A stretch of DNA of 35,299 nucleotides from Geitlerinema sp. BBD 1991-9 (GTDB lineage Bacteria; Cyanobacteriota; Cyanobacteriia; Cyanobacteriales; Geitlerinemataceae), in assembly GCA_001657325.1 (NCBI GenBank), contig LWRO01000044.1, positions 1 to 35,299 on the forward strand, read 5' to 3'. This document shows, piece after piece, positions 1 to 8,485 of this stretch. The notes beneath the pieces are model-generated. The model did not search any database. It had not been told where the DNA came from and saw nothing but the letters and a program-made list of their open reading frames with translations. A program made the position numbers and the translations under genes. Position 1 is the stretch's first letter, and each line of letters begins with the position of its first letter.

Positions 1-35
1 GCTTTCTTGTTTGCTCCCTCCGGTCGCCCGCCGCT

Positions 36-914
36 TCACCACCCCCCAAGCCTTCGGCTATGGGCGGAGCACTGCGACGGATCTTGGTAGTCCACCACCA
101 TCTTGGCCGCCTTGTTCACGGCATCCCGCATTTGGCGGTTCCGTTTACCTGTGATTCTGTCGAGCAAGTTGCACCAAAACCCCGGACCTTTGCCCGACTT
201 AATGTTGGCAACCTGCTTGTTGTACCACTGGTTCATGGCTTTCAGGTGCTTGCCATCAATGATAAAACGGTCACCCTGGGAATCAATGCAGGTGAGCCAG
301 TTATCCAGTCCCGGGTCTAACGCCAAGGTACGGTCTGGATTCAGGGGGGCCGGGACGGAAGGCTGCTCTTTGCTAATCCAGACGGCATCAAAATATCCAG
401 CACGGGGGACGATTTGCAGTTCCCTCACGGTATCCCAGTCCAGGTTGGTCGGGAACGGAATGAATATCTCCGGCAGGTCAAACCAGACCTTGCAGGATTT
501 CCCCATTGGCACTCTAACCTGTCCATTATCTAGCAATCTCAGCCATCGCTTGGGATAGCTAATCTGAAACAACCCGTCAGAGGTGCGATAGTTAGGTGGT
601 TTGGGTTTTTCTGGTAGTTCACCCTTCCGCCAAAGCTTCAACAACTCCTTAAAACTCTTGAACGCCTCACCTACGCTGATGCAGGTTTGCTGCGCGGCAC
701 TGGTATAGAGCGCTTTCAAGTGAGGATTGCGCTTCATCTGGGTAGACAACCAGCGTCCATTCGAGAACTTGTTGGCTTTGAAATAAAGCTGACGGGCTAG
801 GTAAACCGTGCCGTTGTAGAGCTTATTAGACTCTCTGCACAGATACTCTAATGCTGCCCCTAACTCAGGGCAGTCGGGCAGTCGATTGACTTGTGCAGCA
901 AATAGTTTAACCAT
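36..914 (-). pseudogene. tnpB: IS200/IS605-type TnpB (OrfB), 3'-truncated
   Basis: RNA-guided nuclease family of IS200/IS605 elements. The N-terminal part is present, and the first RuvC motif is seen as LALDPGLDNWLTC. The chosen start (MVKLFAAQV) avoids overlap with the divergent small gene; a longer reading to 989 would overlap it. Homology stops after AKMVVDY: the next 16 residues (QDPSQCSAHSRRLGGW) do not resemble TnpB and end at a stop. About 100 C-terminal residues that carry RuvC-II, the zinc ribbon and RuvC-III in this family are therefore missing, and nuclease activity is very unlikely. The length is about 290 residues against roughly 400 usual. A deletion joining mid-gene to the element's right end is the simplest reading, but the window starts here and the junction cannot be traced further. 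Confidence 0.82.
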
Positions 915-956
915 GCTTTTATGATAGCGTATTGCATATACGATGTATGGGCAACC

Positions 957-1100
957 ATGAAGAAGAACTTCACGATAAGACTTTCCCAACAGCGCTTAGA
1001 CAAGCTACGCAAGGTGGCTAAAGATCGTGACAAGACGATGACCTCCTTGATTGAGGACTGGATAGATAGGTTGCCCGTACCAAAGAAAGACGGCGGCTAA
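957..1100 (+). CDS. Small ribbon-helix-helix protein beside tnpB
   Basis: A 47-residue ORF starting MKKNFTIRLSQQRLDKLRKV. An alternating beta strand (NFTIRLS) is followed by two helices (QRLDKLRKVAKDR and MTSLIEDWIDRL), the layout of CopG/MetJ-type ribbon-helix-helix DNA-binding proteins. It is divergent from tnpB, with only 42 bp between the two starts, and sits inside the element between tnpB and the hairpin end, where IS605 elements usually carry tnpA. A likely role is autoregulation of the shared promoter region, or an element-borne accessory or antitoxin-like factor; both are inference. It is complete, unlike tnpB. Confidence 0.68.
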   Translation: MKKNFTIRLSQQRLDKLRKVAKDRDKTMTSLIEDWIDRLPVPKKDGG

Positions 1101-1138
1101 AGCCGCACGGGTCGCTTTTCCACCCCGTGCTAAAGCGA
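1093..1138. mobile_element. Hairpin-rich end of IS200/IS605-type element
   Basis: Overlapping hairpins lie just beyond the small RHH gene: GCGGCT-AA-AGCCGC (1093-1106), GCACGGG...CCCGTGC (1105-1130), and an interleaved TCGCTTT...AAAGCGA (1112-1138). Subterminal imperfect hairpins are the substrates of the single-strand transposase in this IS family. The exact cleavage site and target tetranucleotide cannot be fixed by eye. Confidence 0.5.
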
Positions 1139-1151
1139 CAGGGCTACCAAG

Positions 1152-1583
1152 CTACCGGACTTTTACGTGTAATCCTGTTTCGACGTAAGAGTTCCCTGCG
1201 GTGAAATCCTCGATCGTGTAACGGCGAGAGATGGGGGTGCGTCCGGAATAGCCGAGTTTCCATAAATCGCCCCACCAGCGAACGTCTACGCTTTCCCGAT
1301 AAATGTTGGCTGTGAAGCAAACGAGGCTCGATCGATCGTAGAGCGCACCGTACATATCGTTTCCGTCTCGGACGTAAAACACCATTGCATCGAGATCGCG
1401 TTCGTAGAAGTGGTGTCTCCCTCTTGGAAGGAGATCGGTGTGTTGGCTGATTAAGACATTTGGGGTTTTTGGATATATTGCGGATGTTTCGGACTGTGTT
1501 TTGGATTGCGATCGAGCGCTCGGAATTAAGAGACTTCCCCATAACGCTGCGATGGCGACGAGTGAAATGCTTTTCAGTTTCAT
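1152..1583 (-). CDS. Secreted hypothetical protein
   Basis: 143 residues starting MKLKSISLVAIAALWGSLLI, a good Sec signal peptide (basic N-terminus, hydrophobic core, likely cleavage after SARS near residue 25). The mature part is aromatic-rich, with DAMVFYVRDGNDMYGALYDR and a WWGDLWKLGYSGR segment, suggesting a compact periplasmic or exported fold. I do not recognise the family. It stands alone on the minus strand, next to the IS remnant on one side and a 1-kb spacer on the other. A reading frame in another phase over 1144-1542 is treated as its shadow. Confidence 0.6.
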   Translation of the reverse strand: MKLKSISLVAIAALWGSLLIPSARSQSKTQSETSAIYPKTPNVLISQHTDLLPRGRHHFYERDLDAMVFYVRDGNDMYGALYDRSSLVCFTANIYRESVDVRWWGDLWKLGYSGRTPISRRYTIEDFTAGNSYVETGLHVKVR

Positions 1584-2205
1584 CGATCGATTCGTTTGAG
1601 TTTTTTTGATTTTAGATTCCGCTCGATTTCAGGTTTTAGCTTTGAATCGTTTCTGTAATATTGTTTGAATTTACTTAACACTTGGTGTCTTTTAGGGGTA
1701 TTTCTGGCGAAGGGCGATCGCTGTTCGAGGAATCTGGCTTGTAAAATATAGGGGTTCGATTTGGAGAGTATACAGCTCGGAAAAGCTTATAACATTAGGA
1801 TTTGTATATTCGTTTGCTTTGAGCTGCGATCTGCTCGCCCGTGTCTTTCTCGTCGAAGAGATCGATCTGGAACTATTTTTCATGTCATTAGTCGCGAACG
1901 ATCGATTAACAGAAAGACAAGACAGCCGAGTATTCAATGATGCGCTAAAAAACAAATTTTATATATCTTTTTATATATCTTTTTTCTCCGGCATCTTAAT
2001 TCAACTTTGACACTAAGTCAGTCCTGTTTTCTAACTAATCATACCTCTCATAATCGTCGATCGAGGTATGAGAAAGCCATGCTAGGTCAAACGAGTAAAC
2101 TGGCAAGTGTCCCAACTGACTCTTTGACAATTGGTCTTCCAGAACGGGACATGACACACACTGTCACATCAACGTCACACGATCGTGACTTTCGATAACT
2201 ATCCT

Positions 2206-2328
2206 CGTATTTAGAAGAAGACGACGTAATCGCAAGAGGGGTTAACTATGCCGCTCTCCTCTTGCAGGCATTACTCGGCTCCATCCTAGGTTCCTTCCGC
2301 TCCCATCCTCCTCAGATGGGAGTTTTTT
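2206..2328 (+). ncRNA. Candidate small RNA ending in intrinsic terminator
   Basis: An 8-bp stem GCAAGAGG (2232-2239) / CCTCTTGC (2258-2265) is followed by a perfect 8-bp stem CTCCCATC (2300-2307) / GATGGGAG (2315-2322) and six T's, a clear Rho-independent terminator on the plus strand with no protein gene upstream to terminate. The terminator loop reads CUCCUCA, complementary to a Shine-Dalgarno sequence and identical to the core of the unpaired motif known in cyanobacterial Yfr1, although the layout is not that of Yfr1. A TATCCT at 2200-2205 could be the -10 box, which would place the 5' end near 2212. Confidence 0.4.
2300..2328 (+). terminator. Rho-independent terminator
   Basis: Perfect 8-bp stem CTCCCATC/GATGGGAG with a 7-nt loop followed by TTTTTT. 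It belongs to the candidate small RNA, since no plus-strand gene lies upstream. Confidence 0.65.
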
Positions 2329-2608
2329 GTATCGTTTTGCGTCCTCCCGAACACACCTCTGTTGAAGGATTTCTTGAAACTTCCAGTTTTTTGCTGAATT
2401 CGTCAATTATAGAAAAAAGCTTCACAAACGCTCGATCGATTCCAGGACTTGAGATTTCGCTTCAATCGATCGGATCGGGAACAAGTCACAAAAGCTTGCG
2501 TCCAATTGCCCAAAACACCCACACCCCACCCGAATGATTTGATTCAAAATACAATAAATCACCGTTCGATCGAGACCGATCTAGCTCATCGCAGCTCGTC
2601 ACAAATTG

Positions 2609-3217
2609 TTACTGAGAAACATCCGAAGGCAAACGACGAAAATCAAAATTTACCACATTGGGATGGCAAGAGATACATCCATCGAGATCCACAGGGCGTG
2701 GTACCTCGACATTGGGATGCAACGCTCGAAAATAACTCGAATACTCCAAACGATACGGAACGGTTTCCGTCGTGGCGAGTTTGGGGCGCGAGAACGTTTG
2801 CAAATAATCCCAGACAATATAAATCTGCGGGCTGGGCAATACCTCAACCCGCGTTCCGTAGTGTTCTTCGTCGAGCAGTAACTCCCGCCAGGTTTCCGTG
2901 GGTAAAACAGATGGGGGAATGCCCACGTGACAGGTGGCACAGTGTTCTAAATAAAGCTGGTGTCCCGCTTCAAAGCGCTCGGGAATCGGATCGACCGTGC
3001 CGATGTGAGGCGCGTCGAGAATCCCTCGATCGACCTGAGAACGAGCCACTTGCGTAAAGCCCCATCCTAATCCAACGCTCCATAGGAGCAGTAATAAGCA
3101 TAAAATCAGGATTGAGGGTTTTTTTCGAGCAACAGGCGCTTTGACGGGGTGCGACATAGCAACAGCGAAATCGAGCGAGCGGGAACGAAACGGTAACGAC
3201 ATTCTAACGCTATTCAT
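2609..3217 (-). CDS. Membrane-anchored diheme cytochrome c
   Basis: 202 residues from the first ATG; a shorter start at residue 21 (MSHPVKAPVARKK, position 3157) is also plausible. One hydrophobic segment at about residues 35-56 (ILILCLLLLLWSVGLGWGF) acts as an uncleaved anchor or signal. Two CxxCH heme-binding motifs follow: CATCH at 93-97 and CISCH at 181-185. This two-heme pattern with wide spacing matches the small diheme cytochromes c common in cyanobacteria, thought to act in thylakoid or periplasmic electron transfer; the partner is not known from the sequence. It is divergent from the glycosyltransferase gene, with 112 bp between them. Confidence 0.8.
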   Translation of the reverse strand: MNSVRMSLPFRSRSLDFAVAMSHPVKAPVARKKPSILILCLLLLLWSVGLGWGFTQVARSQVDRGILDAPHIGTVDPIPERFEAGHQLYLEHCATCHVGIPPSVLPTETWRELLLDEEHYGTRVEVLPSPQIYIVWDYLQTFSRPKLATTETVPYRLEYSSYFRALHPNVEVPRPVDLDGCISCHPNVVNFDFRRLPSDVSQ

Positions 3218-3329
3218 TCCTGGTTCTAAGTTTTCCGACTCTCTCTGACTGACCCCTCCAAGGTTCGTAAGAGAGGGTATTCGACAGAAATTTCGACATC
3301 GCCCAGAATCGCCCAGATCCCATACCGAT

Positions 3330-4556
3330 ATGAAAATTCTGATCTACTCGTATAACTATCACCCCGAACCCATCGGCATTGCACCGTTAATGACGGAATT
3401 GGCAGAAGGATTGGTTCGACGCGGTCACAGCGTGCGAGTGGTAACGGGAATGCCCAACTATCCCCAACGTCGCATTTACGATGACTATCGCGGCAAACTT
3501 TACGTGACTGAAGCCCAAAACGGCGTCAAAATCCAACGCTGTTACGTGTGGGTTCGTCCAAAACCCGGCTTCATGGATCGCGTTCTCCTTGAAAGTAGCT
3601 TCGTCCTGTCGAGTTTTGTCAAAGCTGTTTCGGGCTGGAAACCCGATGTCATTTTGTTGACGAGTCCTCCCCTTCCGGCTTGCGTTCCGGCAACGCTTCT
3701 CAAGTGGATTCGCGGGTGTCCGGTGGTGCTGAACCTGCAAGACGTGTTACCGGAAGCGGCGATCGTGACGGGACTGTTGCGAAACAAACTGCTGATTCGC
3801 GTGTTTGAAGGACTGGAGCGGTTTGCCTACCGCCACGCCGATCGAATTAGTGCGATCGCGGATGGTTTTGTAGACAACTTACTCGAAAAGGGAGTCGATC
3901 CGAAGAAGATCGCGTTAATTCCGAACTGGGTGGATACCGATTTTATTCGTCCGCTGCCGAATAAAAACAATACCTTTCGCGCCGAACACGATTTAGAGGG
4001 TAAGTTTGTCGTTCTTTACTCTGGCAATATCGCCCTCACGCAAGGGTTAGAAACTCTTATTCGCGCCGCATCGTTTTTGTTGGACGCTCCTGACATTGCT
4101 GTCATCATTGTCGGTGAAGGAAGAGCGTTGGATGTCTTGAAAAAACGACGCGAAATTTGGGGGGCGACTAACGTGACGTTACTGCCATTTCAGCCCCGCG
4201 AACGCCTCCCCGAGATGCTATCTGCGGCAAACGTGGGTATGGTGATGCAAAAAAGCAACGTCATTGCTATTAATATGCCGTCCAAAATTCAGGTATTGTT
4301 AGCCAGTGGTTTGCCGATTATTGCATCAGTTCCTGAAGACGGAACGGCAGCAAAAGCGGTGCAAAATAGTGGTGGTGGGGTTGTCGTTCCCCCAGAGAGT
4401 CCCCAGTCGGTTGCTGCTGCAATCCGCCACCTGTACGAAAATCCCCGAGAAGTCGAAGCGCTGGGCCAACGGGCGCGTCAGTTTGCCCTTGAGAATTACG
4501 CATTCGAGCAGGCGTTAGATCGTTACGAGCGATTGTTTGTCGAACTGGTGCGCTGA
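3330..4556 (+). CDS. GT4 glycosyltransferase, WcaI-like
   Basis: 408 residues with the two-domain GT-B fold of family 4. The N-terminal acceptor domain begins MKILIYSYNYHPEPIGIAPL, typical of WcaI-type colanic-acid glycosyltransferases. A later LIPNWVDTDFIRP begins the donor-sugar domain. EGRALDVLKKR, LLPFQPRERLPEML and the MPSKIQVLLASGLPIIAS loop with the EDGTAAKAV acidic region complete the nucleotide-sugar site. It probably adds a sugar to an extracellular or surface polysaccharide; donor and acceptor are unknown. No other polysaccharide genes flank it. Its stop lies 7 bp from the convergent stop of the aldo/keto reductase gene. Confidence 0.85.
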   Translation: MKILIYSYNYHPEPIGIAPLMTELAEGLVRRGHSVRVVTGMPNYPQRRIYDDYRGKLYVTEAQNGVKIQRCYVWVRPKPGFMDRVLLESSFVLSSFVKAVSGWKPDVILLTSPPLPACVPATLLKWIRGCPVVLNLQDVLPEAAIVTGLLRNKLLIRVFEGLERFAYRHADRISAIADGFVDNLLEKGVDPKKIALIPNWVDTDFIRPLPNKNNTFRAEHDLEGKFVVLYSGNIALTQGLETLIRAASFLLDAPDIAVIIVGEGRALDVLKKRREIWGATNVTLLPFQPRERLPEMLSAANVGMVMQKSNVIAINMPSKIQVLLASGLPIIASVPEDGTAAKAVQNSGGGVVVPPESPQSVAAAIRHLYENPREVEALGQRARQFALENYAFEQALDRYERLFVELVR

Positions 4557-4563
4557 AATTGTG

Positions 4564-5580
4564 TTACCGATATTCGTCGCCACAGTCGCCGATGATTTGG
4601 AAGAGATCGCGAGATCGATCGAAAATCGGTTGCAGTTGTTGCCGGTCTTCTTCGTCTAGGCTGAACTCGAACACTCGTGCGTTGTCGGCGATATGTTCGG
4701 CAATTCCCAAACGTGCGCCCACGATGACACCAGCGACGGCGGGTTGTTCGAGGACGTAGCGAACGGCAACGTTGGCAATACTCACCTCGTGCTTGTCGGC
4801 AATGGCTTTGACGACAGACAGCAATTGTTGGAATAGCGCCCACCCTCCCCAAGCGTCGATCGTTTGTTTGTATTTGCGCAGTGAGACGGTTTCGAGATTC
4901 AAGGCGTTGGGGTCGGGTTTTCCAAGCCATTTTTCGGATAAAAATCCCCCACACAAGCTACCGTAAGCGAGCAGGTGAATGCCGCTCGCTTGGCAAAATT
5001 CGACCATTTTGAGGAGCGGCCGCCGATCGACGAGGGAAAATTGTACTTGGTTTGAAACGATCGAAAAACCTTTGTCAACGATAAGTTGCAACCGTTCGGT
5101 GTCGAAATTGGTCAGAGCGAGGTGTTTGATTTTTCCCTCTCGCTGCAAGTCGCTCATATGAGCGAGGGCGTCGAGATAGTTCGGGTTGCGGTAATCCCAC
5201 CAGTGAAACTGCAATAAATCAAGGGCGTCGACGTTCATGCGCTGTCGAGATCGATCGATATTACGTTCGACGATCTCGCGTGTCATCCGCCCCGGCCGAG
5301 GCACCCATTTGGTCAACGCTTGAATGTCGGTTAACGCGGCTTCACCTCGCTTCTCGGCCAGTTGTCGCCGAAATTCGCCGATGAAATCTTCCGCCGGGCC
5401 GTAGTGGTCGGCGAGATCCCAGGTGGTAAATCCTGCATCCACGTACTCGAACATGGCCTTGAGGGCGCGCTGGGGATCGATGCGCCCGTGTGCGCCGGAC
5501 ACCTGCCACATTCCATTGAGGACTCGAGCAATCGTCAAGTCCTCAGTTAACTGCATTCGACGGTTTGGAGATAGGCTCAT
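4564..5580 (-). CDS. Aldo/keto reductase
   Basis: NAD(P)H-dependent oxidoreductase of the (beta/alpha)8 AKR fold, 338 residues from the ATG at 5580 (MSLSPNRRMQLTEDL). The longer TTG reading to 5598 adds six residues and is less likely. The catalytic tetrad is recognisable: Asp and Tyr in TTWDLADHYGPAED, Lys in QALTKWVPRPG, and His in LLQFHWWDY. The C-terminal cofactor part contains AVAGVIVGARLGIAEHIADN. The substrate is unknown. Two tandem 28-bp repeats lie directly upstream. Confidence 0.88.
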   Translation of the reverse strand: MSLSPNRRMQLTEDLTIARVLNGMWQVSGAHGRIDPQRALKAMFEYVDAGFTTWDLADHYGPAEDFIGEFRRQLAEKRGEAALTDIQALTKWVPRPGRMTREIVERNIDRSRQRMNVDALDLLQFHWWDYRNPNYLDALAHMSDLQREGKIKHLALTNFDTERLQLIVDKGFSIVSNQVQFSLVDRRPLLKMVEFCQASGIHLLAYGSLCGGFLSEKWLGKPDPNALNLETVSLRKYKQTIDAWGGWALFQQLLSVVKAIADKHEVSIANVAVRYVLEQPAVAGVIVGARLGIAEHIADNARVFEFSLDEEDRQQLQPIFDRSRDLFQIIGDCGDEYR

Positions 5581-5597
5581 AGTCGATCGAGTCCGCA

Positions 5598-5653
5598 AAC
5601 GATCTCGTTACATTTCTCTTATTTTAACGATCTCGTTACATTTCTCTCATTTT
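5598..5653. repeat. Two tandem 28-bp direct repeats upstream of AKR gene
   Basis: Copies at 5598-5625 and 5626-5653, both starting AACGATCTCGTTACATTTCT and differing at one position (T versus C at base 23). They lie 18-73 bp upstream of the AKR start codon, where a promoter is expected. On the minus strand each unit contains AACGAGATCGTT, a 12-bp near-palindrome. Confidence 0.75.
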
Positions 5654-5794
5654 AAGGACGATCGATCGAACGGCACACCGCGAGTGACAAACCGTCTAAT
5701 CGAGTTGCGGAATTCGGGTTTTTAGGAAACTGGGAGATCGCGAGAGCAGTGCGTTCTCGTTACGGTACACTGCTCGCGGTTGATGGTTGGCAGT

Positions 5795-6526
5795 TTAGAG
5801 TAACGTTTTTTCGCCGACTTTCATCAAATCGACTGATTTGGTAATTTCTTGCCAAATTTGAATGAATTCCTCGTTTTCAGGATCGGCGCGGTGTAACTCA
5901 GCTAGGGTGTCAATGGCATCGTACCAAATCCCCGTTTCAGCATATAGCGCCAGTCGCTCTCGGGGGGTTGCTCGATCGAGTTGGCGGGCAAAGGTCTCTG
6001 TCGGCAACACGCGAACGATAACCCCAGAAACACGTTCGCTGTACTCTTCGAGTTCCAACGTCCAACGATAGGGGCGATAGACTTCGAGGGGGTCGAAATT
6101 AGCGTGTGCGGGTAATGCAATGCCGAAGGTACCGTGACGGTGTCCGAGTGTGAAACGGCTTTGGTAAACGATTCGATCGTCGTCGTCGCGTAAGGCAAAC
6201 GTGACTTCCGCACCCGGTACGTCAGGAACGTGAACGTAAATTGTCGGGTACTCTTGAAACGTTAAACCGTAATTTTCGACTGGGACAATTGCCGTCAGCG
6301 GACATTCGAGTTCTTCCCCGTTAACGACGATCGGAATCTCTCGATCTCCGGGAACTTCAAAGTCGGAATACCGCGCTCCTCCCGCATCGACACGTTGGGG
6401 AGCACCGCGATCGGGAGGCATAAAATCGAGAGATCGAGCGGGTTCGATCGTGTTGAGCCAGCTCAGCAGAATCGTCACGATTGCGATTCCAAGCAATAAC
6501 AAGGAGCGAAACGGTCGGAACATCAA
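5795..6526 (-). CDS. DUF928 domain protein, exported
   Basis: 243 residues. The N-terminal signal or anchor is MMFRPFRSLLLLGIAIVTIL. The body carries landmarks of cyanobacterial DUF928: PDRGAPQRVDAGGAR, ECPLTAIVPVENYGLTFQEYPTIYVHVP, a beta-rich middle (FALRDDDDRIVYQSRF), PYRWTLELE and the C-terminal LYAETGIWYDAIDTLAELHRADP. Function is unknown; in cyanobacteria the family is often near sensor or CHASE2 proteins, which are not seen here. Its start is preceded by AGGAG on the minus strand. The SPOR-type gene upstream on the same strand is 84 bp away. Confidence 0.85.
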   Translation of the reverse strand: MMFRPFRSLLLLGIAIVTILLSWLNTIEPARSLDFMPPDRGAPQRVDAGGARYSDFEVPGDREIPIVVNGEELECPLTAIVPVENYGLTFQEYPTIYVHVPDVPGAEVTFALRDDDDRIVYQSRFTLGHRHGTFGIALPAHANFDPLEVYRPYRWTLELEEYSERVSGVIVRVLPTETFARQLDRATPRERLALYAETGIWYDAIDTLAELHRADPENEEFIQIWQEITKSVDLMKVGEKTLL

Positions 6527-6610
6527 GGACTAACTCCTAGAACTTTTCATATGTATTACGATCTACGAGTTTTCCAGATGAGTTCCCCATAAACTTCGTT
6601 CGATTAGAAT

Positions 6611-7267
6611 TCAAGGGTCGTAGTAAACTCGGGTGCTTCGCAGTCCTCGTCGACGGAGTTCTTCACTCAATTGTTCGGCAGCTTCGCGTTCGGCAAATGG
6701 TCCGATCGCAATGTGGGGGCCGAGGGGGCGATCTCGCAAGACGACGGGCAGTCTCGGATCGATCGCGCTGCGAACGTTTTCGATCGATCGGGCGAGTTCG
6801 TCGCGATTGCCGGGAATAACCACGTAGTAGGGGGCATCTTGCGAATCGGCATCGGCTCCAGATGTGGACGGCATCGCCGGTTCTTCGACTATCACCCGAG
6901 CAATCCCCGAGGCGATCCCTCGAGCGGCGAGTTGCTGGGCGCGTTCTTCCGCCTCGATCGAGTTGGAAAACAAGCCGGCTTGAATAATTTGCTGTCCTTG
7001 AAACAAGCCGTAGTCGGCACTGGAATCGACGGCTCTCACCTGCGCGAGAATCTCTCGATCGCTACTGGCCACGTAGACGAGATACTGCTCGCGGGGCATG
7101 GTGTCGCGCTCGGGAAATCCTAAGTTCGATTCCGGTGGCGGGGGTGGGGGGACGACGACGGGTGGGGGAACGTCGATCGTTTGAGCGATAGCGGGCGTGT
7201 CGATCGAACTGGCCAAAGCGATCGAACTCAGAATGGGAACCATCGCAGCGGTTACTTGAGATAACAT
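6611..7267 (-). CDS. SPOR-like secreted protein with proline-rich linker
   Basis: 218 residues from the ATG at 7267, chosen because GAGGGA lies about 8 bases upstream and the product opens with a good signal peptide (MLSQVTAAMVPILSSIALAS, cut near AIAQ). An ATG at 7348 would bury the signal. After the signal comes a proline run (IDVPPPVVVPPPPPP). Two SPOR-like halves follow: YLVYVASSD...IIQAGLFSNSIEAEERAQQLAARG and YYVVIPGN...HIAIGPFAEREAAEQLSEELRRRG. SPOR domains bind denuded peptidoglycan, so a role at the cell wall is inferred. Confidence 0.72.
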   Translation of the reverse strand: MLSQVTAAMVPILSSIALASSIDTPAIAQTIDVPPPVVVPPPPPPESNLGFPERDTMPREQYLVYVASSDREILAQVRAVDSSADYGLFQGQQIIQAGLFSNSIEAEERAQQLAARGIASGIARVIVEEPAMPSTSGADADSQDAPYYVVIPGNRDELARSIENVRSAIDPRLPVVLRDRPLGPHIAIGPFAEREAAEQLSEELRRRGLRSTRVYYDP

Positions 7268-7423
7268 GGAACTTCCCTCATTCGTTAACAATACCGTAGC
7301 GCTATGAGGACGCATCCGAATCTCGATCGATGTTTTTCCGAAAACCATGGTTTAGGATAAAGAAACGGGAAATGTTGCTTAAGTCGAAGGCGTGACTCAG
7401 AATCGTCTCGACGTTGTTTGACC

Positions 7424-8485
7424 ATGAAGAAAGTCGTTGTTGGTTTGTCTGGCGGAGTCGATAGCTCGACGGCTGCCGCGATCTTGCACCGCGAAGGATA
7501 CGACGTGGTGGGGTTGACCTTATGGTTGATGAAGGGTAAGGGTCAGTGTTGCTCGGAAGGCATGGTGGATGCGGCAGGAATTAGCGAACAACTCGGTATT
7601 CCCCATCATATTGTCGATAGTCGCGACGTTTTTGAAAAGTATATCGTCGATTATTTGGTCTCGGGTTACGGATCGGGCGTGACGCCGTTGCCTTGTTCGC
7701 AGTGCAACAAAGCGGTGAAGTTCGGCCCCATGCTTCGGTACGCGCAAACCGAACTGGGGAGCGATACGATCGCGACGGGACATTACGCTCGCGTGGATTT
7801 CGATACTGAAACGGGTCGCTATCAGCTATTACGGGCGGTCGATCGACAAAAAGACCAAACCTATTTTCTCTACGACCTCGAACAAGAGATCCTCGCGCAC
7901 TGTCTGTTCCCCCTCGGACAGTATCCGAAAAGCGAAACGCGCCGCATCGCAGCTGAATTGGGTTTACAAACGGCTGAAAAACCGGAAAGCCAAGATCTGT
8001 GTTTGATCGAATCTCACGGATCGATGAAAGCTTTTTTGGAAAAATACCTCGCGCCGAAGCCGGGAGATATCGTTCACGTAGACGGGCGAGTTCTCGGACA
8101 GCACCAAGGCATTCACAATTACACCATCGGCCAGCGAAAAGGTTTGGGAATCGCCGCCCCGCACCCACTCTACGTGGTGGACATTGATGCCGGACGCAAT
8201 CAAGTCATCGTCGGAGATCGCGCCAGCGTCCACAGCCCGAGTTGCACGGTTTCTCGCACGAATTGGGTCTCGATCTCGCAACCGAGTGCCCCTTTACGCG
8301 CCCAAGTTCAAGTGCGTTACCGCACGCGCCCCGTCGATGCGACGGTCGTTCCTTGGGGAGACAATCGAGTTAACGTCAGCTTCGACGAGCCGCAATTCGG
8401 TATTACACCTGGTCAGGCAGCCGTGTGGTATAGCGGCGAACTGCTGCTAGGAGGCGGAATTATCGAGCCGAAAGTCGAAGATTAG
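7424..8485 (+). CDS. mnmA: tRNA-specific 2-thiouridylase MnmA
   Basis: 353 residues from the ATG at 7424. The enzyme makes the 2-thio group of s2U34 in tRNAs for Lys, Glu and Gln, using ATP and a relayed persulfide. The PP-loop SGGVDSS is at residues 9-15. The two catalytic cysteines are C94 (CSQCN) and C193 (SQDLC), matching the E. coli pair C102/C199. TGHYAR and DQTYFLY are standard, as is the C-terminal beta-barrel ending [15 protein letters not shown]. Its TAG stop overlaps the stop of the convergent proC by 3 bases. Confidence 0.97.
   Translation: MKKVVVGLSGGVDSSTAAAILHREGYDVVGLTLWLMKGKGQCCSEGMVDAAGISEQLGIPHHIVDSRDVFEKYIVDYLVSGYGSGVTPLPCSQCNKAVKFGPMLRYAQTELGSDTIATGHYARVDFDTETGRYQLLRAVDRQKDQTYFLYDLEQEILAHCLFPLGQYPKSETRRIAAELGLQTAEKPESQDLCLIESHGSMKAFLEKYLAPKPGDIVHVDGRVLGQHQGIHNYTIGQRKGLGIAAPHPLYVVDIDAGRNQVIVGDRASVHSPSCTVSRTNWVSISQPSAPLRAQVQVRYRTRPVDATVVPWGDNRVNVSFDEPQFGITPGQAAVWYSGELLLGGGIIEPKVED

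Larger units (their letters stand above)
1584..2608. other. 1-kb spacer, no protein gene seen
   Basis: No convincing coding sequence lies between the secreted protein and the cytochrome gene; the short frames here have no recognisable protein character. The stretch does hold structure. There is a 9-bp stem TCATACCTC/GAGGTATGA (2039-2071) that competes with TCTCATA/TATGAGA (2046-2073), then short palindromes around 2150-2190, and the candidate small RNA at 2206-2328. Confidence 0.6.

Noticed and set aside
1692-1955. 87-residue minus-strand ORF
   Set aside because: Overlaps an equally open plus-strand frame in an AT-rich spacer, with no motif or ribosome-binding site.
2449-3057. 202-residue plus-strand ORF
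   Set aside because: It lies over the diheme cytochrome gene on the opposite strand, which has two heme motifs; its own translation has no family character.
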